Source of the DNA: Candidatus Obscuribacterales bacterium
GTDB taxonomy: Bacteria > Cyanobacteriota > Vampirovibrionia > Obscuribacterales > Obscuribacteraceae
Length of the DNA stretch: 64,000 bases
Reading direction: 5' to 3'
NCBI GenBank assembly: GCA_019750335.1
Contig: JAIEOQ010000001.1
Coordinates: 1 to 64,000 of the forward strand
Shown: piece after piece, positions 1-7,137 of the stretch
Position numbering within the stretch: the first letter of the stretch is position 1
How the letters are laid out: each line of letters starts with the position of its first letter
Position numbers and translations under genes: made by a program
The notes under the pieces: generated by a model
Told to the model about the DNA's origin: nothing
Databases searched by the model: none
The model's input: only the letters and a program-made list of their open reading frames with translations

Positions 1-350
<350 letters not shown>

Positions 351-413
351 AGTGTACTGATAGTACGCATTCATAATCTCAATATGTAGTTTTCAGGGTT
401 CGCCCTAAGATCT

Positions 414-530
414 TCTTGGTGCCCATGCGACCGGAACACACCCGTTCCCATCCCGAACACGAAGGTAAAGACGGTTAGCAGCGACAATACTTGGTGGGTG
501 ACCGCCTGGAAAGATAGCCCGGTGCCAGGA
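414..530 (+). rRNA. 5S ribosomal RNA
   Basis: About 117 nt with the expected closing helix: 5' CTTGGTGCCC can pair with 3' GGTGCCAGGA. The conserved CCCATCCCGAAC segment lies inside. It sits about 60 nt after the 23S end. The spacer contains no tRNA but has a short stem AGGG-TTCG-CCCT (about 396-407), possibly involved in processing. Confidence 0.95.
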
Positions 531-536
531 TTTATA

Positions 537-568
537 AAAGCCTCGAGTTAATAGCTCGAGGCTTTTTT
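537..568 (+). terminator. rRNA operon terminator
   Basis: A perfect inverted repeat AAGCCTCGAG / CTCGAGGCTT with a 7-nt loop is followed by a T-run. It lies directly after the 5S gene and just before the convergent gene at 571, so it closes the rRNA operon. Confidence 0.92.
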
Positions 569-570
569 AG

Positions 571-1233
571 TTAGTTTTGTTTTTGGAGAATAAATTGATG
601 GTCTCTGATCTCGAGCTTGGTGCAGTATCCGGACTCGATGAATTCATCTACTGCTTTTTCTACTCCATTCTGCCACCAAGCATTTTTATTAGCATAATCA
701 TCGCCAGTGATATAACCGCCCTGTTTTACTTTGGGTAAGTAGCGGTGTAAATCCTTTTTGACGCATTCGTATAGATGGTTGCCATCGATATAGATCCAAT
801 CAAAATAATTGTCATCAAATATGGAGGCTGCTGTTTCTGATGAGCTTCTATGTATCAAAACTTGTTCGGTCTTAATTTGAGCATTGAAGCGCTTTTGTAC
901 TTGGTTATAGATATCGTCAAGCATATCCTGATTTCGCTCATCGCCACCGTACAATGCCTGTTTATAAATTCCATCTGTTTCATATAACCAGGGATCAATC
1001 AAATGCAATTTTGCTGGCCGTACCACTTCAAGAATGCGGCTAGAAAAATCACCGCGCCAGACTCCAATTTCCGCACCAACGGAATTGGGCGGAAAATAGC
1101 TCAATAAAAAATCTCTTGCCGGACGGTAGTTTGCTCTGGAAAATTTGTTTTTGAGCTTTTGAAAAAGATCCACGGTGAATGCCCAAACTTGAATCAAAGT
1201 AGGTCGCATTTTAACAGATATGGAACAGAGCAA
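571..1233 (-). CDS. Class I SAM-dependent methyltransferase (Methyltransf_24 type)
   Basis: Probable small-molecule or glycan methyltransferase of 220 aa. The SAM-binding motif I is GAEIGVWRGDF. A later motif, FDWIYIDGNHLYE, followed by a GGYITGDDY segment, is typical of the Methyltransf_24 group, many of which modify sugars in surface-glycan loci. The start is uncertain: TTG at 1233 (8 bp after the upstream gene's stop) or ATG at 1209, neither with a strong ribosome binding site. It is the last gene of the minus-strand run 2159-571 and probably shares a transcript with the sulfotransferase upstream. The acceptor is unknown. Confidence 0.8.
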   Translation of the reverse strand: MLCSISVKMRPTLIQVWAFTVDLFQKLKNKFSRANYRPARDFLLSYFPPNSVGAEIGVWRGDFSSRILEVVRPAKLHLIDPWLYETDGIYKQALYGGDERNQDMLDDIYNQVQKRFNAQIKTEQVLIHRSSSETAASIFDDNYFDWIYIDGNHLYECVKKDLHRYLPKVKQGGYITGDDYANKNAWWQNGVEKAVDEFIESGYCTKLEIRDHQFILQKQN

Positions 1234-1241
1234 TCTGTCCG

Positions 1242-2159
1242 CTAAATATTCAAATGCTGCAAAATATACTGTTGTTGTTGTTGTGAAAAGACTTTCTGAA
1301 ACTTGTTTTCAGGAATAGTAAAAGAGTTGAAAACACCAAATTTATAGACTTCGTGATTCTGGACGATCTGGCATTCGTCTTTTTTTGGTACTTGGAGGAG
1401 CTGTTCTTCAAAGGGAATGCCAATGAATTCGCAAATGGATGAAAGGGTCTGTAGAGGATTTTTGATCAATTCTTCGTACTGAACGATCTTGTAATTGCTT
1501 TTATTGCTGTATAGGCGGGTTCTATTTATGCACATATTCAAGTCTGTGACGATACGGTTCAAGTCGCTGTAATTACTCCAGGCTGTTTCTTTGTATTTGG
1601 TAGCAGCGTCATAATAGGACGCTGCTACGTCCGGCCAAGGACGCACCAGTTGAATGAATTTTACGTCGGACAGATATTTTTCAATAATTTCTACGCTATC
1701 AAGTAGGCTGGGTGTTTGTTCTACCCAAACGTTATTGCCGTTTGCTAAAGCCAAGGCGTCGAGCGCGCTGGAAAAATTTTCAGAATGTTTGGAGACTTTG
1801 TCAAAAAGTTTCTTTCCGGCTAATGCGCGTAAGTCTTCTTTTCCAGTCTGTCTGGCCAGAAGCGCGTAGGCCCTATGTAATCTGTTTTGATTAGTGTAGC
1901 CCAGGCGTTGTAACGGCAGGAAGGACCAATAAATTGTTTGGCGTTTTAGATAGTTCAGCATGTTGGGCAGGCTGCTTGTCACTTCGTCGCGAGAAAGTTG
2001 CGGCGGCGATGGACATATTTGGCGGAAAAACCCGATTTCGCTGACTGTAAAAATTTTGGAGTGTAAGGATAATCTGCTTTGTAATAACGTAGTTCCGCAG
2101 CGACCGGAGCCGACAATAAAAACTCTTGTCATGTGCGGGTTATATTTTGAGCTGGCCAT
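1242..2159 (-). CDS. Sulfotransferase family protein
   Basis: Predicted to move sulfate from PAPS to a glycan or lipid acceptor; 305 aa. The 5'-phosphosulfate loop is GSGRCGTTLL near the N-terminus. A 3'-phosphate-binding segment, FIQLVRPWPDVAASYYDA, lies in the middle. There is a Gln-rich run (QQQQQ) near the C-terminus. ATG at 2159 would leave almost no leader after the promoter-like element at 2166-2206; ATG at 2132 (10th codon) starts directly before the P-loop strand and is a reasonable alternative. The surrounding glycan genes suggest a surface-polysaccharide substrate. Confidence 0.82.
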   Translation of the reverse strand: MASSKYNPHMTRVFIVGSGRCGTTLLQSRLSLHSKIFTVSEIGFFRQICPSPPQLSRDEVTSSLPNMLNYLKRQTIYWSFLPLQRLGYTNQNRLHRAYALLARQTGKEDLRALAGKKLFDKVSKHSENFSSALDALALANGNNVWVEQTPSLLDSVEIIEKYLSDVKFIQLVRPWPDVAASYYDAATKYKETAWSNYSDLNRIVTDLNMCINRTRLYSNKSNYKIVQYEELIKNPLQTLSSICEFIGIPFEEQLLQVPKKDECQIVQNHEVYKFGVFNSFTIPENKFQKVFSQQQQQYILQHLNI

Positions 2160-2165
2160 GAATAC

Positions 2166-2206
2166 AACTTATACCAAGACGCACCTGATTTTTGCAAATA
2201 AATTGC
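2166..2206 (-). promoter_or_regulatory. Promoter-like element, copy 1 of a repeated 20-mer
   Basis: The 20 bases at 2187-2206 are identical to 5831-5850. Read on the minus strand, TTGCAA is followed after 18 nt by TATAAG, resembling -35/-10 boxes. It lies immediately upstream of the sulfotransferase at 2159. The role is inferred. Confidence 0.5.
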
Positions 2207-2239
2207 GCTCTTGAGTTCCGGGTAATGTTGCCTGAGTGC

Positions 2240-3316
2240 TTAGTTCAATGATTCGACAAACGCTTTGAACTTCCTTTTAACATCTGTGTAGCTAAAGTAA
2301 TTAAGCGCCAGCTTTTTTGTTTCTTTGGCTTTTGCTGCGATCTCGTCGCGGGTAAGCTTGTCAAGCCAGGCTGCGCATTCGCTGTGAAAATTCGTAGAGG
2401 CCGGGTGATATGGTGGCAATGCCCAACCTGCTGGTTCGGCATAATCATAAAAACCAGGAACCGGGCTCATAGCAATGGGAACGCCGCAGGCAAGATACTC
2501 TCCCAGCTTTGTTGAAAGTCTGAAGCTTCCCAATTGATCGAGAGTCTGTGTGACGAAACCAATGTCCATAATGTTGATGATCTTGCAAACTTCGTTTTGC
2601 GGAAGATTACCCGTGAATATAACTCGCGATTTCAGGTGTGCGGGAATGCTGTCCTCCAGAAGCTTTTTGCCGTTGCCGTCTCCGACGATTACGAAAGAAA
2701 CATCGGTACGATTCAAACGCTTAAGGGTTTCCGTTAATTCCAAACCGTAGCAATACGCCTGCTTTTTTGACCAATTCAGGCTGCCTACCACTCCGCAAAC
2801 TATTTGCCCGGCTTCGATTCCTAAGCGCTTTCTTTCGGCTTGACGTTCTTGTTCAGTAAGCGGAAAAAAAATATTGAAATCGACAGCGATTAAAGTGATC
2901 CCTCTTGGAACACCCATTTTCAGAGCCATACCCGTAAGATAGGGAGTCCAACCCACATATCCTTTCGCTCCCAGATAAAGCGCCCGTTCGTATAGTTCGA
3001 ACAGGCTGCCTAAAAAAGCATTTCGTGTAACGCTAAAATATCCGCTAATCGGATCACCCGAAGAGACTATGTAGGGTTGTTTCCATTCCAAATAGGCGCG
3101 AATGAGATTGATACCGCCGGCGATGCTTGTTCCTTCCAGGAAAATAAAATCCCACTTCTCGGACTTGATTATTTCCCAGATCTCTTTTAGCTCATGCCAG
3201 CGGGAACGGCTTCTATCGATTTCGTAGAAGGTTGCTTCTGTATCCAAAGAACCAGCCAAATGGTGAACGCGATTGGCGTAGTTTTTGTGCGTTATCAAGT
3301 ACAAGGACTTTTTCAC
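2240..3316 (-). CDS. Glycosyltransferase family 4-like (GT-B fold)
   Basis: Likely transfers a sugar from a nucleotide donor during surface-glycan assembly; 358 aa. The C-terminal half has the GT-B pattern: strand VVGSLNWSKKQ, then VSFVIVGDGNGKKLLE, VIFTGNLPQNEV, and a donor-site region LGEYLACGVPIAMSP that matches GT4 enzymes, though the usual EX7E glutamates are not obvious. The start codon is GTG at 3316. It is divergent from the methyltransferase at 3404, leaving an 87-bp shared upstream region. Donor and acceptor cannot be read from sequence. Confidence 0.82.
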   Translation of the reverse strand: MKKSLYLITHKNYANRVHHLAGSLDTEATFYEIDRSRSRWHELKEIWEIIKSEKWDFIFLEGTSIAGGINLIRAYLEWKQPYIVSSGDPISGYFSVTRNAFLGSLFELYERALYLGAKGYVGWTPYLTGMALKMGVPRGITLIAVDFNIFFPLTEQERQAERKRLGIEAGQIVCGVVGSLNWSKKQAYCYGLELTETLKRLNRTDVSFVIVGDGNGKKLLEDSIPAHLKSRVIFTGNLPQNEVCKIINIMDIGFVTQTLDQLGSFRLSTKLGEYLACGVPIAMSPVPGFYDYAEPAGWALPPYHPASTNFHSECAAWLDKLTRDEIAAKAKETKKLALNYFSYTDVKRKFKAFVESLN

Positions 3317-3403
3317 GAATGACCAGGACCTGCCTATTGTTGTCTTTTGGTTGCTTGTTGCCTATAATCGTACAATAACCTTTGCGAAAATCTGCCCATT
3401 TCA

Positions 3404-4231
3404 ATGGAAAACGATCTTTACTACATTCAAAAGCTGTATGAGGTTTCCGATGAGCATGTTAGAGGAAAAGGCTTTACGGAAGAGACGGCTGTTGAATATT
3501 ACAGAGACTATCTAGAGTTTATCCGTAGAGAGCAGCCGCCGCCGGCAAGAGTCCTTGATATCGGCTGTGGAAATGCTTGGTCAACATGGGTGTTGGCCAA
3601 TGCAGGATATGAATGTGTCGGTGTAGATCTGAATGTTCAAGCGTTTGAAGCTAGCCCTCATCCGAATATGGAGCTGAGGGACGGCAACATAATGTCTTTG
3701 CCTTTTGCGGCGGAATCATTCGATATTGTCGCTTGCTATCAAGTATTGGAACATGTTCCTGAACCTGAGCTAGCTTTAGAGGAAATGCTAAGGGTAGCAA
3801 AACCCCAAGGCATGGTTGCTATCATTGGACCCAATCTGCTGGGAATTATGGGGAACTTTCGCGTATTATTTTCTAACGTTTGGCGCAATCGTCCTCTCAA
3901 AACTATATTTTTCCGTTCAATCACGATGCCCAGGCATCCTTTCGGCAATACAGTACCCGAAGCAATTGTTAGTCTTGCTACTTCCTGCTGGTATATAACG
4001 GACAAGCTGGTATTGTCGCGGAAACCGAAATTTACCATGCGAATTCCTGATACAAAACCGCCATTCAATGCGGACAATGATGCTTGTTATGTATGTAATC
4101 CGATTGACCTTTTGAAATTTTTTCGCAAAAATGATTGTCGAGTTACGCGTAATGGAAAGCACGGGCGTCCGCCATTAACCTGGTTGCTTCCGACTGGAAC
4201 ATACGTAGCTGCCCGTAAATCTCGGACCTAG
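3404..4231 (+). CDS. Class I SAM-dependent methyltransferase (Methyltransf_11 type)
   Basis: 275-aa methyltransferase with motif I VLDIGCGNAWSTWVLA, motif II ending in GVDLN, and the post-motif pattern LPFAAESFDIVACYQVLEHV followed by LRVAKPQGMVAIIGPN. These are the signatures of Methyltransf_11 enzymes acting on small molecules or sugars. The C-terminal 100 residues are specific to this protein and may bind the acceptor. The gene stands alone on the plus strand between minus-strand genes. Its stop codon lies inside a perfect hairpin (4221-4237). Confidence 0.8.
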   Translation: MENDLYYIQKLYEVSDEHVRGKGFTEETAVEYYRDYLEFIRREQPPPARVLDIGCGNAWSTWVLANAGYECVGVDLNVQAFEASPHPNMELRDGNIMSLPFAAESFDIVACYQVLEHVPEPELALEEMLRVAKPQGMVAIIGPNLLGIMGNFRVLFSNVWRNRPLKTIFFRSITMPRHPFGNTVPEAIVSLATSCWYITDKLVLSRKPKFTMRIPDTKPPFNADNDACYVCNPIDLLKFFRKNDCRVTRNGKHGRPPLTWLLPTGTYVAARKSRT

Positions 4232-4237
4232 TCCGAG
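4221..4237. repeat. Hairpin at convergent gene ends
   Basis: Perfect inverted repeat CTCGGAC-CTA-GTCCGAG that includes the TAG stop of the methyltransferase. It lies between two convergent genes. No T-tract follows on either strand, so it is a stem that may slow polymerase or protect 3' ends rather than a classic terminator. Confidence 0.5.
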
Positions 4238-4255
4238 CAAAGTATCCAATGCTGA

Positions 4256-5734
4256 TTACTTGCTGTTATTATCGATATCTTCATAGCCAAAGAGTTCAAA
4301 ATCTTTAGCATAATAATCCCGTACCAGTTTATAAGCTCGGCGATTATCTTCTGTCCAGTCGACATTATGTTGACGATGTGATGTGTTGAGATGGAGCAGC
4401 TCAATGCGTTGATTCAATCTTTTCGACAACTCAGTTAGGTCGGTTTCTATTTTCTCTACTTTTCCGATCCAATCGACAATACATTGATCTTTGTTATCAT
4501 ACAGCCACTTATACTGCGGTGACCAATGACAGCACGGGTCCTTTTCGTATGGCGGTTGCCCGCTGGCTCCATGCTGTAATTTCCCCGCAATAAGATATTG
4601 GGCACAATCAAGTAAAGATGCGTGCTTCAATAATTCATGGTCTTTGTGTAAATCGGACGGAGAGTGAAAATAGTTGTATTCTGCTTTGGCGTACCAGTAA
4701 TTAGAGAGAAAACGTTCCCAGGGATGTCTGACAAAAGCAAATTTGAAAAACTTTTTGTATAACGTTCCAAGAAGCAGTCGATAATGAGAAGCTGACCAGT
4801 GGTGCCCGCTCTTGTCTGGAAGTCCCAAAGCCGTGGCGATAGATGTGCCGGCATTTTTTGGAATATGAATAAAAATGGCATTGTACTTAGACATAATGCA
4901 AGTCGAGGAATAGCGGCGGGCAATTCTATTGTTGAATATTTCAATTGGCAGTATGGAGACGAGCTTGATTATTCGGCGGTTAAGGCGAGCTATATAGAAG
5001 CACCAATGCTGAACTGTTGCGGTTAGTATGCTGAAAGTGTGTGGGCGAGTAGCCTTACTCAAGTAAAAAGGACTAAGCAGAAGATATTGAATTGCTTTAA
5101 ATAGGTTCTGCTCGGTTAGAACGTAATGCTTGCTGGTTACGTAGATTCTGGCTGACTCTCTGGATATTATGTTCTCGCTTCTTTCGATTGACGGACTATA
5201 AAAATTCTTGGTCTTCTGGCAAGGAACAATGCGATAATCGGCGTGGGTAGCTCGAGCGACTAGATCAACTTCGTTATATTCATCAATAGTGCTTTCATCG
5301 AATTTAACAGTTGAGAATAACCCGGAGGGAAAGATGGTGTTGTTAAAGTCCAGGGAGGGAAGCGCGTTGTTGCTCATATAGGGCTCGGCGCCGGAAACAA
5401 TGAGTTTTTGTAGATCGAGATTTTCTAGCGCAAGACAATGATTGACTTGTGCTAGAAAATCTCGATCTAAGCGGGCATTGCTGTCAAGAAAAAGTACATA
5501 GTCGCCGGTGACATTGCGCAGTGCATAGTTCAGGCTGGCACCAAAACCTTGATTTAATTTCGGTGAGTAGAGTACCGCCGGGAATTCTTTAAGAAGCTTA
5601 CTAACGTTAGAATCGCTACTGGCGCACACTATGGTTTGGTGTACTGGAATTGTCGATTGGTCTATGGATTGCAGGCACTGCTCTAGTAGTTTATTTCCGT
5701 GGCGGATATAAACTAAGACCGAAAGCTTAATAAT
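4256..5734 (-). CDS. Glycosyltransferase family 2-like / sulfotransferase fusion, probable ATT start
   Basis: Two enzymes in one chain. Residues about 1-200 look like a GT2 domain: a KLSVLVYIRHGNKLLEQCL strand-helix start, then NQGFGASLNYALRNVTGDYV and FLDSNARLD at the metal site (DSN instead of DxD). The last 235 residues are a Sulfotransfer_2-type domain: IFIHIPKNAGTSIATAL is the PAPS loop and FAFVRHPWERFLSNYW the 3'-phosphate site. The first usual start, GTG 5629, would cut off the first GT strand. Upstream, the frame stays open to a stop without any ATG, GTG or TTG. AAGGAG stands 4 nt before ATT at 5734 (7 nt before a second ATT at 5731), so an ATT start is inferred. An unusually strong inverted repeat lies inside the GT part (5411-5469). 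Confidence 0.78.
   Translation of the reverse strand: MIKLSVLVYIRHGNKLLEQCLQSIDQSTIPVHQTIVCASSDSNVSKLLKEFPAVLYSPKLNQGFGASLNYALRNVTGDYVLFLDSNARLDRDFLAQVNHCLALENLDLQKLIVSGAEPYMSNNALPSLDFNNTIFPSGLFSTVKFDESTIDEYNEVDLVARATHADYRIVPCQKTKNFYSPSIERSENIISRESARIYVTSKHYVLTEQNLFKAIQYLLLSPFYLSKATRPHTFSILTATVQHWCFYIARLNRRIIKLVSILPIEIFNNRIARRYSSTCIMSKYNAIFIHIPKNAGTSIATALGLPDKSGHHWSASHYRLLLGTLYKKFFKFAFVRHPWERFLSNYWYAKAEYNYFHSPSDLHKDHELLKHASLLDCAQYLIAGKLQHGASGQPPYEKDPCCHWSPQYKWLYDNKDQCIVDWIGKVEKIETDLTELSKRLNQRIELLHLNTSHRQHNVDWTEDNRRAYKLVRDYYAKDFELFGYEDIDNNSK
5411..5469. repeat. 24-bp near-perfect inverted repeat inside a coding region
   Basis: Arms 5411-5434 and 5446-5469 are reverse complements except for one position, separated by an 11-nt loop. 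The mismatch is a G-U pair in plus-strand RNA and A-C in the mRNA. It encodes the LDRDFLAQ..LALENLDLQ part of the GT2-like domain. Confidence 0.9.
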
Positions 5735-5810
5735 GGGTCTCCTTGTTCTCCACCAGGAGAACTGAACTTCTTTGTGCTCTAATTTTTAGCCGTCTGATAT
5801 CGATGTAATT

Positions 5811-5850
5811 TATATACCATGGACAAACCCGATTTTTGCAAATAAATTGC
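5811..5850 (-). promoter_or_regulatory. Promoter-like element, copy 2 of a repeated 20-mer
   Basis: Bases 5831-5850 are identical to 2187-2206. Similarity continues more weakly to a shared TGGTATA. On the minus strand TTGCAA precedes TGGTATAT by about 19 nt. It lies about 80 bp upstream of the inferred ATT start at 5734. Confidence 0.5.
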
Positions 5851-5933
5851 ACAATTCGTCGCTTGGCAATGCGGCTCAATGGTAATGCTGGCCACGAGTA
5901 GTATGCTAAAGTCTAAGAATAGGAAATCGTAAT

Positions 5934-7130
5934 GTGCCACCGGATATGAGCTCACTATTGGAGTCGCTTGGAACTTTAAGCAAGCATCTGCCCGGCAATT
6001 CTACTTTCATCGGACCGCCACGAAGACATTGTGCAACCGTTGAAGAATGGTATCAATCTTTGTCTGGCAAAGACAGGTTGCGTCATGTATTGCATTGGCT
6101 CAGTCCAGAGCAAGTTGGAACACGAAATGATCCAAAGCAAGCCGATGAAGAGATCCTTTTGCGGATACGAGAGTTTCCGCCGCCGAAACTAGCTGCCAGA
6201 TTTGTTGCTGTAATTGAGGACGGCCGCTATTGGGGGCGCGGCCATGGCAATATAATTGCTCCCGATGATGTCCTTTTGTGCGAGTTGAGTCCCTCGTTGC
6301 AAAACTTTGAGCTGCGCCCTTCAACTCCAGCGGAGCATGAATCGCTTCGTTATCCGCTCCTGCCGCGAATGCAGCGCTTGAAAGGGCTGACTATGGCTCT
6401 ACAAAGCCCCTATAGTTACAATTTTCACCATTTTTTACTTGATACCGTTCCCAAATTCGAATTACTCAAACAAAGCGGAATCTCTCTTGATGATATAGAT
6501 CACTTTATTTGCGACTACCGCGGACGTACTTATCAAAAGGAATTATTGGAAGTCTTAGGAATTAATCAGCAACGGATTATTGTCAGTAATTCTAAACTGC
6601 ATGTTGAGTGTGAGCACCTGATTGCACCTTCTTTCTCCGAGCCAAGCTCTCGTTTAGCTTATCAATATTCGCCACAAGGCATGCAATTTTTGCGTTCGTT
6701 GTTTCTATCGACAAACAGTAAGCAATATCGACGGCTTTTGGTTTCACGTCGTAAAGCCAAGGTTAGGCGCTGGCTTGGCGAGGCGGAAGCTTTTCCGAAG
6801 CTGCAAAAACTTGGTTTTGAGCTTGTTGAGCTGGAAAATCTATCGTTAGCCGTGCAAGCGCGATTATTTAGTGAAGCGGAAATGGTTGTTATGCCTCATG
6901 GCGGCGGTTTGGCAAATTGCGCTTTCTGTGCACCGGGAACCGCCGTCGTTGAGCTATTCTCTCGAGATTACATGCCACTATTCATGGTGGAACTTTCTTC
7001 AACCTTAGCGCTAGAATATTATGCCTTTGCCGGGAATCCGGTAACGGTGCCTGGGCAAATGCATTCCGATATTGATGTTGCAGCCGATAAAGTAATCGAT
7101 TTGGTCCAATCCATTATCGCGGAGCGCTGA
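5934..7130 (+). CDS. Glycosyltransferase family 61-like protein (DUF563)
   Basis: 398-aa putative sugar transferase. The central NFHHFLLDTVPKFELL segment and the C-terminal RLLVSRRKAK and MPHGGGLANCAFCAPGT motifs are characteristic of the GT61/DUF563 family, which includes xylosyl- and arabinosyltransferases and bacterial capsular enzymes. The start is GTG 5934, preceded by AGGAAA at about 9 nt; ATG 5946 is possible. Seven bp separate it from the next gene, so the two are probably co-transcribed. The donor sugar is not predictable. Confidence 0.85.
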   Translation: MPPDMSSLLESLGTLSKHLPGNSTFIGPPRRHCATVEEWYQSLSGKDRLRHVLHWLSPEQVGTRNDPKQADEEILLRIREFPPPKLAARFVAVIEDGRYWGRGHGNIIAPDDVLLCELSPSLQNFELRPSTPAEHESLRYPLLPRMQRLKGLTMALQSPYSYNFHHFLLDTVPKFELLKQSGISLDDIDHFICDYRGRTYQKELLEVLGINQQRIIVSNSKLHVECEHLIAPSFSEPSSRLAYQYSPQGMQFLRSLFLSTNSKQYRRLLVSRRKAKVRRWLGEAEAFPKLQKLGFELVELENLSLAVQARLFSEAEMVVMPHGGGLANCAFCAPGTAVVELFSRDYMPLFMVELSSTLALEYYAFAGNPVTVPGQMHSDIDVAADKVIDLVQSIIAER

Positions 7131-7137
7131 TCCCTCT

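Noticed and set aside
351-413. Possible tRNA in the 23S-5S spacer
   Set aside because: No cloverleaf can be drawn in about 60 nt; only a short stem is present.
1255-1290. Short GTT/CAA repeat coding for five Gln
   Set aside because: A simple codon run in the sulfotransferase tail with no sign of a longer tandem array.
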